A DNA stretch of 64,000 nt from Micropterix aruncella (GCA_944548615.1 OX155954.1:8478156-8542155), one strand, 5' to 3'; shown: positions 1 to 13,053, counted from the first letter of the stretch. The notes: generated by a model from the letters alone, not told the origin. Numbers and translations are program-made.

Positions 1-3000
1 AAATAAGGTATAACAACGGAGATATGTACTGTACACATTATAGATAGATAGTGTTAACATATAATTAGTCATAGTTTTATTGTTATATTTTGTATTTGTT
101 ATGTATAAACGCTGTTTGTTAACCAAATAAAATAAAAAAGATAAAAAAAAGAAGTCACATAAAGTAACATTTAATTAAATTACACATTATATAATATATT
201 GAGCTATTATTCCAGGAAAACCTCCTCTACCTCTTACACAGCGAAAAAAATCCTCGTCTATACAACGTGGGTTTAACTTAACCCCACCCCACAAGAAATT
301 AAATGTATGTATTTCGTGTATCCGGTTTTCCGTTAAAAATGTTATTATATATAAGAAAAAAATAACACAAAAATAATCAAAGATATAATAATCATTTATG
401 TATTATAGCAAAAATAACTATCACATAAATTAACTTATAATCAGTTTAAAATATGCTGTTTCATGTAGTAACGTATTATTTTCAAGTATAGCCATAAGCC
501 TCACTTATCTGGCTTTATAGGAAATTAAAAAACTCTTGTGAGATATATGATATAGGTATACTCGTCTTATAAACGTATCATATGTTTTAGCGACGGCCCA
601 TATAACGTGAGGTGTTTTTAACTTACTGACCGTATTCCGTTTCTCGCAGGCTTAAACTAAGCTGGTGCTAAGAAATAGGAACTTAAGCACCTTCGTTTTT
701 TTGGCACTCCGTTTCATCAAAATTAAGAACCGGCCCTAGATCTTAAAATTTTCCGTTTTGTCTATGGCCGTTCCAAAGCCGCCACTCGCTGGTTTGCCCG
801 CCGCCGCGCCGTCGTCTCGTCACCGCACGCTGATTGTCGCCACGTTTTTGTTGTTTTAAAATACACAAATATCCAAAACTTTTTATCATACAATATACAA
901 GGCAAAAAAATATATAGGACTAATGTATCATAATGTACAAGAAATAATGACACAGGATTTTCAGGGCAAGATATAGATATTAATTAACGATTACTTACGA
1001 TAATCGGCGCTCATCGTCCTTTCTTCTATTTAGAAGCCAATGCTGAGTAAATCTTTAAAGCCAATGCTGAGAAAAAAATTCTCCTAATCACGATAGTAAC
1101 AACACCTACACGGCTGTCAGACGCAGACTGCTCGATTTAGACAGTTCTTAGTTAAGGCCCCGAAAAGAACCCATCCGCCATGACACCCAGAACCGGAATA
1201 CGAAAAAAAGGTGTAGACGGTGCTTAACGTCAATTTAAGCACCTGATGAGCTCTATATAATCCCGCTCCAGTTAGGACCCATAAAGGGAATACCTAAACG
1301 TCAGTTCAAAATTAAGCCCCATTTTAGCACGTTTTTAGACCCCAAGTTAGGCACCTGCGAGAAACGGAATAGGGGTCACTGTGTATACGAAGGACCATAC
1401 ACGATAACGGCGATCGCAGTACTGATACAACGTTTTGACGCTACGTGGCAATATTTAATCGACTACTGAGAAAATCAACTTATTGGTTTGCTCTGATGTA
1501 TACCTACATAAAATAGAGGCTTATTTACATACTCATCCCTAAAGAATAATGAAAATAATGATTTGTGTACCCTCACCGAAAGTTTGTCCTTCCCCCGGCG
1601 CTATCCCGTCTGAAAATTTAATTACCCCCCTATGTTTACTGAAACAAAGAGCGGTTAGTCGCTCAATAGGCGACTCTTTCAGAAGCTTTCAGCGAATTAC
1701 GCGCCGGAGAAAGCGGGGTGGAATGCAGGGTAGGCAAAACGCTCGACGTTGAGTGTATTTTAGTTTCAAATAATTACGGAGTTTAATATAGACAATCAAT
1801 TTTAATCTGGCCTCTTGGCAAATCGCCTCTTAGTCCGTCAAAATAAAGTTTGGCGAAACTCCGAAGCGGCACGACGCTCTGTCTAAAATTCGTCCTGATT
1901 TAAATATTATAAAGTAGGATCTATGTATATTTTAATATATAGGAATATAGACCCTATTTTGAAATATAGACCTAATATTGACAAGTAGAAGTAGTATGCA
2001 TGATGTTTTAAATTTGAAAATATCTTAAAAATTGGGAATTAGCTAAAAGAAGTGCCTTTAAAGACATTACAGTATATATTATTTATTTATGGAAATCTTC
2101 ATCTTGGGATTGGTGGGATTTGTGAATCTTGTATATCTTATTATCTTAAAATCTTGTATATCTATTATTTTGTAAATCTTACATGTTTTTGTTGCCTTGA
2201 TTTTGTGTTTTGATGCTATGCTTACTTCGACATACCTGTTATTCTTGTGTATGATTATTTTTTATGTTCAGACTTGTTGGGGATCATGCCAATTCTATAT
2301 GTGTAGCTAAAGTACAATTAGTAAACCTTTGATTTTTCTATCCAGACACGAATTCTATTCATGGAATACAATTTAGGCAATTATTAATTATATCTCGTCT
2401 CGCAATTTAATCCAAGCTGGAGCTTCAACAGGCTCTAAAATTATTACTTAATATACAATTTCAGCGAAGAGCGTGCGGATACTCGTAATATCAGTTTCCG
2501 AAATTACTTAATTAAAATTATTTAAGGTCGCTGTCGAAATATTATGGTTGGCCGCAAATTAGGCAAGCCAGCAAAACGAGTGGGGGGGGGGGGGGGGTTG
2601 GAGAGGGAGGGGGGAGTGCGGAGTCTACGCTGGGATTGTCGATGTAAGTATATAGGTACATACGCCAGGTTTTTGAGTTAATCTTCATCAAATAAGGAAA
2701 CACAACTTTACATTTGTGGATCAATCATTTGTGAATCAACATTTGTGAATTAACAAAAACTTTGTGCACAAAATTAGCTTTTGTAAAGGATTTGTTTGAG
2801 CATCTTATTGTGTAGACCGAAATGAGAATATGCTGAAATGTGATGAAATGTGATGAAATATAATGTGATGAAATAAAAGTTTTTTCGATAAATTATTCTT
2901 TGGCAAGGCAAAATAATAAACGCAACATTTTATACAACAAGAACTTTGTTTTTTATAACAAAATAAAACAAGGAATTTAGATGAAAATGACTCAATTTTT

Positions 3001-3262
3001 TATTTTATTAGAAAGAGTTAGCAGTCATGAATGAAAAATTATATCGGACAAATGTCCACCACCACGCTGACAGATGTCGATTCTTAAATCAAAATTTTCA
3101 ATCAATTTTTGATATAATGGCGGGTCTATTTCGTAAATCGCTTCACGGATTTTTAGTATTAAGGCTGCAATGGATTCGATTGGCTCCGCCTAGACTCCAT
3201 TTTGGCTGGTCTCCATCTATATAATATATGTAAACTTATGATACACATGACTAAAAACTAGA
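1..3262. other. Intergenic, no gene recognised
   Basis: AT-rich sequence with short ORFs only. It holds a long G tract at about 2581-2597 and an inverted pair of exact 17-bp sequences at 634-650 and 1354-1370 that may bound an old DNA transposon. Confidence 0.6.
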
Positions 3263-3265
3263 GCT

Positions 3266-5310
3266 GTCAACTACAAAGGGCGAACCCGTCACATCAGGAA
3301 GTTTTAACGAAATATGACTGTTCTGTCTCCCGTGAGGTGAGCGCAGAAGACTTAGGACAAAATCGTCCACCGTCAAGCTCCGCCACATGCCCGTAAGAGG
3401 CCAAAGCCTTATCCGCGAGATAGCTAGGTATGTTACCCTGCGGGCTGACACTCATGCCCTAACTTCCAGTTGCGATCAGATTACTTCGGTCTCCCGACTG
3501 GTTACGAGTTCGAAGTCGCTTGCGCGGTCTTCCCCCTTACCTAGCGGTGAAACGGTGTCAACCGAATCTATCGCGGACCACGGCAGCCTTTGTCCGGCTC
3601 TTCAACCGTAATCGGGTAGCCGATGGTCGTTTCACGAGTAGTCGCCGTAAGGTCAACAACTACCCCCGCTGCATAGGAGACAGTACTGTTTCCAGACTCC
3701 CCCGCTGTTATTCAGAATGTTATTCAGAAATTGATGGATGCAGTGGGCGCGTGCGTTGGGCGTTCTCCGATTTGGTACCCGGATTTGGTCAGTTGTAGGA
3801 GCTGCTTCCAGTCGTTTGGCGAGTTTGTGGAGCACTGGGTGGCTTCTTGGGAAAGCATGAGGCTTCGGGATACCCCCCAGGGGGTACCCTCTTCCTTGGT
3901 GGCGTGATTCGGCGGCTACTTCCAGCCCGAAGTGCCCGTCTTTGTGTCCGTCTCTTTACCGCCCCGATGGGGCGTTTCGTTCTTTGCAGGATCCAGGGAT
4001 TCCTCCCCCCCGTGGCTGCTCCGAGACTTGCCCACGGACAGTGCGCCTTCACCTTCATTGTTCTAGAGCGTCCTCTACCCCGCTTACCGGCTCCTAAATT
4101 TACGCTTTTGTTGTTTTTCTTTTTTCTTCGGTAAATTTTGTAAATTTTTATTTTGTTTTGTAAATAACTTTTATTTTTCGAATAAATGGGTTCTCGGGGC
4201 GGTACGGGGGGGGGTGGTTTACCCTATTTCACCCCCTGCGCGTTTTACCCTTCTGGTACGCGCAGGGTTGTCGTAGCACGACATCCTGGGCAGACAAGAC
4301 GACCCTCGTCGTTATAACTGCCCGGGCGGTGGGCGGGGTTTGCTGCCCTCACCTATCGCCTTGAAACTCTTAAGAGCCCTATCACATATTTTTTCCAGAA
4401 AGGCAAGAAAAGTGGATTTTTGGCGTTCTAATTCCAAGAAATGAAGAGATTTCTACAAACTTTAATTACTGAATTACCTGGACCATTTCTTGATGTTGAC
4501 GATAGCGGCCTTTAATTTTAGATATAACGAATATTATTTACTTATTCAGCCCATTTTCCGAAAGTCGTTATTCGTAAAACGCTCGGAAGGCAAACTTTGA
4601 GCTCCTTAATACAGTAATATCACTACAACGAAAACCGTATACTATTTTTTTTATGTCCGTCATGTATTCTTGATGTACACTACGGCTTTATTTTTTCGTT
4701 TTTTGACCACATATCCAAGGTATACATTACTTACAATTACACAAAATTTAAAAAAAATCTTCCTGTATCATTCTAATTTTCTCAGAAATAAAATAAGATT
4801 CTTATATAATACTTATACTATATTAAAGTTCACTCTTTTAGCAATACGACATAATATAAATTATTGTCATTAGAAAGGAGAAAACACTGCAAAAAACAAT
4901 TAGAAATTGTGTATATATTTGCTTGCGCAAGAGAAGAGCGCTCAGTGCCGCGGTTTTCTCCCAGGGTTGAATAGTTATTTCTTTATTTATTTATTTATTT
5001 ATCCTATCTTTTATAGTTACATCCAAAAAAAAATGCGTTCATTTTTTCAACTCATTTTAAAAGAATACCTACGTTTTTTTGTAATAAGGCTCTTAACTGT
5101 TATTCAGAATGCACAATCGATTGGCTTTCCCGCACGGTGCGCAAACCGTCTAGGAGCGCCAGAAGGTTGACTACTGGGGGAAACTAGCCGTAAGGCCAGA
5201 GTCCTTCGTGCGTGGAGGCCGCCGGATGGATGTTGCCCCGTGAGTGTGACAGACCCCGAACAAATGGGTCTTCGTGGCCAACTCACCAAGGGCCCATTAG
5301 CTCCCAACGT
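3266..5310 (+). repeat. Repeat A copy, split by a 1.4-kb insertion
   Basis: 3266-3719 matches the 5' part (starting near CTACAAAGGGCGAACCCGTC) and 5097-5310 the 3' part (ending GGGCCCATTAGCTCC) of the repeat seen whole at 57529-58145. The halves are separated at the point where other copies read CTGTTAGTCAGAATG. Confidence 0.8.
3720..5096. mobile_element. Insertion inside repeat A with 15-bp target-site duplication
   Basis: The sequence CTGTTATTCAGAATG stands at 3705-3719 and again at 5097-5111, flanking 1377 bases. The inside is GC-rich to about 4380 and AT-rich after. No transposase or reverse transcriptase is recognised. The long duplication suggests target-primed retrotransposition of a truncated element. 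Confidence 0.65.
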
Positions 5311-6380
5311 ATGACTAACAAGATTAATTATTGTCTTTCGGACCGAAAGATTCGTCTTCCGGTCCATTAAAGGGGGAACATCGGAATCCAGAGACCCCGG
5401 GGATACTCCGAAACCCTCGCCGGGGAAACTGAGTGGGTTTTCGGAAGAAGGAATACCGGGCGGGGGGACTTTAGCCCTCGCGGTCGCGGCGTGTCGTAGA
5501 CACCAGTGAACGGGCTGAAACCCGGAAGCAGTACGTCGGCTGAACAATCACGCCAGGAAACGAGGAGCGACCTCAGGCAGCCCAGCGGAACTTCGCCAAG
5601 GTGTAGGGCCTTGATGGTCGACCGTCCCGTCTAGGAGACGCTGGCGCGACCAGGCCTCCCTTAAGCCTACGCTCCCGGAAATCGCCACTAGAATTACTCA
5701 TAATTTATATTTAGACCTTGATATTATTAAATAACGCTTTTCCGTAACTTTCTTGAATTACGACTCTTCCCAGTTTTATGCTCTGCCGGCCTGTATGCCG
5801 TTTAATGTAAATTGATACTTTAAATTTTAGTACTTGTGGTTTTATATATTGATTTTGATTATTGGATTATGTTTATCTCTAAATTTTAATACTTTTCACT
5901 AATTTTATAATATGCTTCAGCGATGATTGTTTACCTATGATTCAATATACCGCCACGATAGCCAATAAAGTATAACTCTTTTACAAATAGCTTCTTACTT
6001 CTCTGTATTTCTTTCTGACAGCGATAGCTGTCACCTGTAACAACGTTTCGTGGTTTAGAAAACACGATAAAACCAATAAGACAAAATATATGTCACATTT
6101 GGCGTGTGTATAATATATACAAAGTGTGTATATAAAAATCGAGCAAAAAAGGTGCGGCGTGATTTTTGCGCGCAAAGGCTGGCTTCCGAAAGGTTAAAAT
6201 AGAACGATGGCGATGACTACCAACTTTAATCTCATATCTGGGAAATTGAAGAAGTAATGCACGAATTCGTTTTTATCGATAATAGTTGTATTCAATTTAA
6301 CTTGAAATTCGTTAAAATTTTGGCCCTAAATAGGTTTTTTACAGTGTTTTTGCGCAAACCTTGATTGTATAAAAAGCGCT
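5311..6380. other. Intergenic; GC-rich block then AT-rich sequence
   Basis: 5311-5690 is GC-rich and resembles an untranslated part of a retroelement attached to repeat A. 5691-6380 shows nothing recognisable. Confidence 0.4.
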
Positions 6381-6387
6381 GAGCACG

Positions 6388-6463
6388 ATGCGCCATCTAG
6401 TGGTAGGTAAATTATCACTAATATCGTTTATTAGCGATATTTTACCTACTGATAGATGGCGCA
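6388..6463. repeat. Hairpin element, about 24-bp arms
   Basis: ATGCGCCATCTAGTGGTAGG near 6388 pairs with CCTACTGATAGATGGCGC ending 6463, and a second small stem (AATATCG/CGATATT) sits in the loop. A related hairpin stands at 41279-41335, also followed by a GGCG(C/T)AACGC motif. Confidence 0.7.
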
Positions 6464-6540
6464 ACGCGTCCAAACGCTTGTCAAGCTTTTCTTTGACTGT
6501 CAAGTTCTTCGAATTTTTGAATTAAAAAAATACGTGTGGA

Positions 6541-7072
6541 ACTCGGGGACTGCCGCGGTAAAGCTATTGCATAGCATTTTTAACAACTTATGCAATTATA
6601 ATTATTTATTTATTTTATTTATTTTATTTTTTCTGATATCAGATAACTGCGTTCTATCGGAATAATTTAAACGTCTTCCGATAGAGCGCCGCGCACGAAT
6701 ATTTTATTCGATAAAGCAACAAAAAACGGATTATTCGAAAGAAATCGTAGATAAAAAGAATAATTAAATTATCTTTAAAATGGGGTAGGTTTCATAATAA
6801 TACGCCAGATAGTATTTGCGTAGTAGTCGTTTTTGTTTTCGGTTAGACCTAATTTCACAAATTAATTACACTATGTAATATAAACAAAATCTAAAATATT
6901 CAAAGCTAAAAATATTAGGAAAATGTTCTTGTTTAACATAATTTTTTTTCGAATCGTAAGCAGTATTCGTTTAGACGTAATTATCAGTTTAAAATCATTA
7001 ATTTTCGTTAAGAAATTTCTTCATTCGGTCGCCGCGCTGGCCTAGCCCTCGATAAAAGCTATGCAATAGCTT
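6541..7072 (+). mobile_element. Palindrome-ended non-coding element, copy 1
   Basis: Begins ACTCGGGGACTGCCGCGG, carries AAGCTATTGCATAGC near one end and GCTATGCAATAGCTT at the other. The same element lies reversed at 53378-53965. No transposase ORF, so a non-autonomous DNA element is likely. Confidence 0.7.
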
Positions 7073-7167
7073 AAAAAAACAAAAATCAAAATTTTGTTCA
7101 AAAATATTTTTTTTCCCATTCTTTTAAATTAAAAGTTATTCAGTTAGACTGATTCACCCCCTTGAAG

Positions 7168-7211
7168 GATGCCGGTTAACCTGAATAAATTTTTCAGATT
7201 AACCGGCATCT
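7168..7211. repeat. 17-bp hairpin
   Basis: GATGCCGGTTAACCTGA and TCAGATTAACCGGCATC pair at 16 of 17 positions across a 10-base loop. It looks like a terminator-type stem but sits in intergenic insect DNA. Confidence 0.75.
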
Positions 7212-9030
7212 TACTAAATAATCATCAAATTAAATCAGATATACACTCATCCTGTATATATATATTTGGGATTCTAGAAACATTCACTGTCACCATCAAA
7301 GTGGTGCTCCTTGTTTGCATGGCATGTTTTGTGATTTTATGCTAATTTTGCAATAAAAGCAATACTAAACATTGTACAAAAAATCCCACGTTTAAATTTG
7401 ATTTGGAAATTTGGCGAATTTTTAGTTTTGTTTTAAAAAAGTACATATCCTGAATTTGTTTTGTATAATGATCAATAAATCAAAATTAAAATCTCAAAAT
7501 CCCGCAAGTAGATAATTCCTGTTTCAGTATCTAATGCTTTAGCCCCCCATTCAAATCACAGTATGGGAACCTGAAAGAGCCTATTTCCCGCCGAATTTTC
7601 AGGCTTCGTTGAAAGTAGCTTCCAATTGAATCTACATATGCTTATCTCACACCAGAGAGTTTTCTTCCCCTCTTGCCTTTTATGCGCATTTTAATAACTT
7701 TTGCTTTTGAAATCTCCCGTCCTTTATCACTCTAGCCGTAGCGGGAGCAGTTTGTCCAACCTCAGAGTAACGTCAAATAAAATTTATAAATTAAGCTTTA
7801 CTTTTACTTTAGATTTGGATGCAAAATATCATTAGGCGTTTTACAGAAAGTCCTTGAAAACATTCTAAAGCGTTCTTCATTTCTAAAGCGTCGCGCTAAT
7901 TTTGTACGTCGTCCAGTGCTAATCATGGCGAATTCGGGCTATTCATTTACTTACACGGATAACGCAATTTCCTGTTCGCCCCTTTTCATCGCCTGAAAAA
8001 TTTAAATGAACACGACCCGAGGCGCGTCGCGACGCCCGACATGCAAATCAATCATTCCCATTACCAGTCACTTAATGAGAATGTTAATTGCTTTGTCGCA
8101 ACTCATTATCGCGTCGGCGTGAAACAATTACTCGCGAGTTTGTCGCGAGCGTCACGTTCAATTGACGCTCATTACCTTTCGGTTGTCAATTAGAACGCGT
8201 GCGAGAGGAAAGTGGCCTGCATTCGTCTCAATTAACGGGACTAATAGAACGGCTTCTAATTTGAATGTCTAGCAAACAGTCTATGGCGTTGTTACTGTTG
8301 GGTATTGACTATTAATTGATAATAACGAACGGGTGATTAAATTGCGAAATTGGACATAAATGAGCTATATGGGGCTTCGCCCGAGTTTACGCTAAATATA
8401 TGTAAAGCTCTTGGATATGGAAGTTTATACTGCTAAACAACTAGCCCAAAGTATACTTGATTTGATTTGAGAGAATGACATTGACATCAATAACATTTAT
8501 TGAATCTGGTCGCCCAGTATGCTGCATAATGTTGTATTGCATAATGTTGTATAGAAATAGTGACGTAGGAAAACCGTTGCAGCCGTTGCGGCGAACCGGG
8601 GCCCAAATGGATCTTCAGTCTACGATCAACGTTGCAACTAATTAGGAAGCTAAGAAAGCCGAAAAAATGAATGCCTCAAAACTGATCGATGATTTCGCAA
8701 AGTATAATTCAGTAGTAACAAGTAAATAAAGAATAAAGCGGCGTATTAACCCTTCGAGTAGCGGTAAAATTTCATGCCAGACCGCGGCAATTTATTGGAA
8801 TTTCTTGCAATATCGCCGCGCTCGACAAAAAGTACTATAACTATAGAACTACTATAGTAATCATATAAAGAATAACTGTGCAATGATCGCATTGAAATTT
8901 CATATATATAATATTGAAATTTCATTTTGTAAAACAATTCGATAATTATGAATAAATAGGAGAAAATCGAAAAAGCGAAAAAAACTCGGCATTTCTAACT
9001 TGTACTTGTTTTACGGAAAAATACGGAGCG
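7212..9030. other. Intergenic, possible regulatory block
   Basis: No ORF of note. 8030-8240 differs from its surroundings: higher complexity, many TAATTG/CAATTA homeodomain-like cores and CG-rich words, and no match to other repeats here, so it could be a conserved non-coding element. Confidence 0.3.
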
Positions 9031-9032
9031 CA

Positions 9033-9452
9033 ATTTAGAAATTGTAAATACTATCGTGATCTTTATTAGATTTTTTATCAAAAGTAATACCTTGTTTTGC
9101 TTATTTACATACAAAAATATTTAAAAATTATCTCATAAAACCAATAAAATTTTTGATAATTTCTCGAAAAAAAATATATGATGTTTAACAATGTTTTTTT
9201 ACCAGAAATATCCGCGAAATGACGCACGAAATTAGCGGCACGAAATAGATCTATGGTAATAATGAGATATTTGGTATGGAGGATACGTTCGAATTAGTAA
9301 ATAATGTTACTGTGCGCTCCGAGTGCAAGCCGCCAATATCGGTCGTTACGTAGTCAACGGTGACGGAACCCTATTTAGAAATTGTAAATACTATCGTGAT
9401 CTTAATTAGATTTTTTATCAAAAGTAATACTTCGTTTTGCTTATTTACATAC
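9033..9452 (+). repeat. Direct duplication with ~83-bp matching segments
   Basis: The segment starting ATTTAGAAATTGTAAATACT at 9033 recurs at 9371 with a few changes. A second shared block (GCAAGCCGCCAATATCGGTC) is at 9326 and again at 10388, beyond the LINE fragment. Confidence 0.8.
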
Positions 9453-9650
9453 AAAAAATTATTTTTATTTTATTAATTTTAGGAATCTTACAGCTAGGTA
9501 TACGATTATTACAAATTAATATGTATATAAGGCCAATTACAAGGTTCCACAAGTAAAAACGTATGAATAGATATATAAAAGGGGGAGAAAAAAAAGAAAA
9601 AAAGAAAAACAAGTAGACTAAGAAAAAACTAAACAAAATAGAACAAAGGA

Positions 9651-10387
9651 TTAGCCAAAGAAGGCGTCAGCCAGTAACTTCTTGAGCTGCTGGACTGACA
9701 TATTAAATAGGTCAATGTCATATTGGGTAGCTACATCATTGAAACTTTGGCTTGCTCATAGATAACTGTTTAGCCTGTAATTGGTGTTAGCTCTGGGGAT
9801 AAACAGGGTGCATGGTCTTCTGATCGGATCAGCAGAGACCCTCAACCCAACCTTCTCCAATAAATCCGGGCAGTCAACTGAGCCATTTGCTATCTTCAAT
9901 AGGTAGGCGACATCTGCAATATGGCGTCTTGTGGCTAAAGGTAGGAGGTGAAATTTATGACAACGTTTAGTGTAGTCTGGAAAGAATTTTTTTACTTTAA
10001 ATTGTAGGTGTCGTACAAAACGTCTCTGAATTCGCTCAATGCGGGTAGTGTAAGTGTTATTTCTGGGGTTCCAGATTTGTGATGCATATTCCAAGTGACT
10101 ACGTACATATGCACAATAAAGAATTTTAATGGTTTTAATAGATTTAAACTCAGATGATAAACGCAGAACAAAATCTAATGTTCTTGATGCTTTGCTGATG
10201 ACACTATTGATGTGCTCATCAAAGAGTAATTTAGTGTCAAAGATTATACCTAAATCACGGATTGAGTTTACTCTAGTAATATTGATATTCTTAAGTGTAT
10301 AAGAAAAAAGAAGAGGTTGTGGCTTACGAGTGAAGGAACATAAATAACATTTGGATACATTAATATAAGCCATATATAAATATATAG
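9651..10387 (-). pseudogene. LINE reverse-transcriptase C-terminal fragment
   Basis: 5'-truncated non-LTR retrotransposon (CR1/Jockey-like). It reads SIRDLGIIFDTKLLFDEHI, SHLEYASQIWNP and ERIQRRFVRHLQ, the region after the RT palm. One in-frame TGA at 9756-9758 breaks it; the same frame then continues (SQSFNDVATQYDIDLFNM) to a stop at 9651. The polymerase catalytic motifs are absent, so it is dead. An AATAAA-rich 3' end follows towards 9455. Confidence 0.85.
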
Positions 10388-10639
10388 AGCAAGCCGCCAA
10401 TATCGGTCGTTACGTAGCCAACGGTGTTCTGATGTGCAACCAAGTTTGGTGAACAATATTTCTGAGCAATCCCCAGAAACAATGTTTCCGTGTGATGCGC
10501 GTGTCCTGCTGTTTTTGTCCTTGCTGTGAAGTTTTTTGGGAACTGGTTTTAACCCCAAATGGAAACGCTGATTTATATCGTATCTACAATATACATATGT
10601 AATATAGGTAGGTATAGGTACAGTAATTATATCCTATAT

Positions 10640-11561
10640 AATAATAATAATAATAAAACTCTTTATTCCTAAGAAAAGGCGAGCTTATTGCCTGCAGGCA
10701 ATGTTTTAGAGCTAACCTGTACTATTGTAACAAGCACATTATTTGCGAGTAGACTACATAACTTAACCTATATAAAGAGTATGACAAATAAAATAAGGGA
10801 GGATAAAAAGAAGTATATACTTTACTCTTTGTGGGCACAGATTTGCTCGATCAATATAATCTAACACCTATAAGGACGCTAAAGTTTTGAAAGGAGGGGA
10901 ATGGGAGGGGAAAGGGAATTTATCTGGAGGATTTCAAATGCTCTCTGAGTCTGTTTTTAAAAGTTGTTATGCTTGGCGCGGTTCTCACATTTTTCGGCAA
11001 AGCATTCCAAAGACGGGCTCCATGCACGGTGAAAGAGAATGAGAAGAAGTCACTGCTGTGACTAGGGATAGAGAGTAGCAGGTTCTTTCTTGATCTCAGA
11101 GGGCGTTCATGAGCCGATAGTGCAGTAAATCTGCCGTTAAGATAATTAGGAGCGACGCCCTCCAAGATCTTGAAAAGCATTCAGAGAACTCGCATGTCTC
11201 TTTTCTCCCGGGTCGACAGACAGTGAAGCTTCTCTCTGTACTCCGCGATGTGGTCAAATTTTCTGAGGCCATAGATATACCGAATGCAAACATTTTGGAG
11301 ACGCTCAGCTTTGGTGGATAACTCCTCTGTGAGGTCGAGAAATGCGACATCTCCATAATCCAGAAGGGGGAGGAGAGCAGACTGACAAATCGTAATATTG
11401 CTCTCCTCCGGGAGGATATTTTTCAGCCTATTTAACGAATGAAGTCGGCCGAAGAGTTTGCGTCGCATATAATGATTGTAAATAAATAGGGGGAGCGGGG
11501 TCTTTTGTTCAATTTTGCACGGAGGCCCATTTATTTTAGTTAGGCCACTGTATAGGAACAT
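10640..11561 (-). pseudogene. LINE RT C-terminal fragment with (ATT)n tail
   Basis: Reads SALLPLLDYGDVAFLDL, ERLQNVCIRYIYGLRKFDHI, then a TGA at 11181-11183. In the same frame it continues KILEGVAPNYLNGRF and VHGARLWNALPKNVRTAPS to a stop at 10920. The 3' end has AATAAA and a TTATTATTA tail (10640-10670), typical of CR1/Jockey-type LINEs. 5' truncated, with no catalytic motifs. Confidence 0.87.
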
Positions 11562-11831
11562 TCATTTTGTTCGATTTTGTTGAAAGCCTCTATTAGCCGC
11601 TTCTACCTATCAATGCAAGCGCTAAATAGACAGTCAATATATTAAAGACAAAAAAATACACGAATAATAATAAGTAATAATAAAAAGTAAATATAATAAA
11701 GGGAATAAAAAACACGACTGGCGATACAAAACTTGGACTACTGTGTTTATAATTACTTTTATTACTGTTTTTAATGAAATATATGTGGTTTAAGTATTTA
11801 ACCATATAGATACATATATATTTTCGGAATG

Positions 11832-12096
11832 TACTTCACCAGACCATTCATTTGACACGAAGCACGATATGTTTGTTAATTTATTGACATTTGGAGATTT
11901 GGACATTTAGACAACTATTTACTCGATATTTGGACAGTTTAGGTACCCTATGATACTCGGAATGACATAACAATTCTAGCAATATCACATACTTCTAAAT
12001 CGGTTCGAGCATTTAGACGTTATGGTGGAATCAAGAAACGGTAAACATACATAGATGAACCGTGAACACATTACACTCCTTTTTTGTTGGGCAGTC
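11832..12096 (+). repeat. Dispersed ~265-bp repeat, copy 1
   Basis: Matches 48432-48694 in the same orientation, from CATTCATTTGA-type sequence to TTGGGCAGTCG. It may be the 3' UTR of a LINE family. Followed by GACGGACGGACGGACAG simple sequence to 12240. Confidence 0.6.
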
Positions 12097-12249
12097 GTGT
12101 AAACAGTAAATAAATAAAACGGACTTCGAAGTGAGAAACCCGTTTTAGATCATACATGTCAAGTCGTTTGCCGTAAACCATTTTACTCTAGGACTTTCAG
12201 TTTCTGAGATCCAGGTGCGACGGACGGACGGACAGACAGACACAAAAGG

Positions 12250-13046
12250 CTTTTTTAAAGGAAAACAAAGTCTAAAACGGGAGACTTTTACGTGCAGATG
12301 TCTTGTGCAAGTTATTTAAAATTCTCCAAAGAATTTTTTTTTCATTAGCCTTTTTTTCTTCTCGCATATGTATATGTTGATAATGTTGAAATGACATTGC
12401 ATCATCACATACATATTTCTCTTCTCTCACCATAACAATAGTGAAGTATTTACTCACCGCAAAAACAATGTAGTCGTTACTTATTTATAGTTTAAGGAGT
12501 AACGCAAATAAGACGAGGGGACGAAACAAAGGAAACAAAACGACAAAGGAAAACCGCAGAGTTTGAGGTTCATAGTAATAATTATTAATATCATGAGAAT
12601 ATTACAAAGCATACACAAGTAGGTACGCATGTAGTTAATATTTCATTATTACAATTCCTTTAGCTATATATAATAATTAAATGCTTTCAAGTCATACCAG
12701 TTATCTGCTGCCATATTCCGTAGTTTACAAAAATATTCATTCTTATCATACGCAACCAGTTCTTCATAATTATCATATGTATGTACTCGTTTTGAATAGA
12801 AAGTACTTATTCGTCGAATTCTTCGAGTACTTCTTCCAGTTCAAATGTTTCAGTGGTGAATTCATAAAATTCGGGTTTCTTCTCTTATACTTTCTATCTT
12901 CTGAATCTAGTAAATCGTGTGTGTACTTTTGACTTTAAGAAGTTAATGAAAATACTATCTATCTTATTTCGCCTGCCTATTATATAATGAATAAATAAAA
13001 ATAAAGCTGCCATGAAATATAGGTACCGACCGAAATCGGGCCCATC
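12250..13046. other. Intergenic, nothing recognised
   Basis: AT-rich sequence without a supported gene or repeat match inside the window. Confidence 0.5.
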
Positions 13047-13053
13047 ATAATAC

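Noticed and set aside
1226..1260. CTGATGAG resembling a hammerhead ribozyme core
   Set aside because: No matching GAAA core strand or stems at the right distance.
5104..5547. 147-codon minus-strand ORF
   Set aside because: Lies over repeat A and a GC-rich block where stops are rare by composition. The frame is not kept in the other copies.
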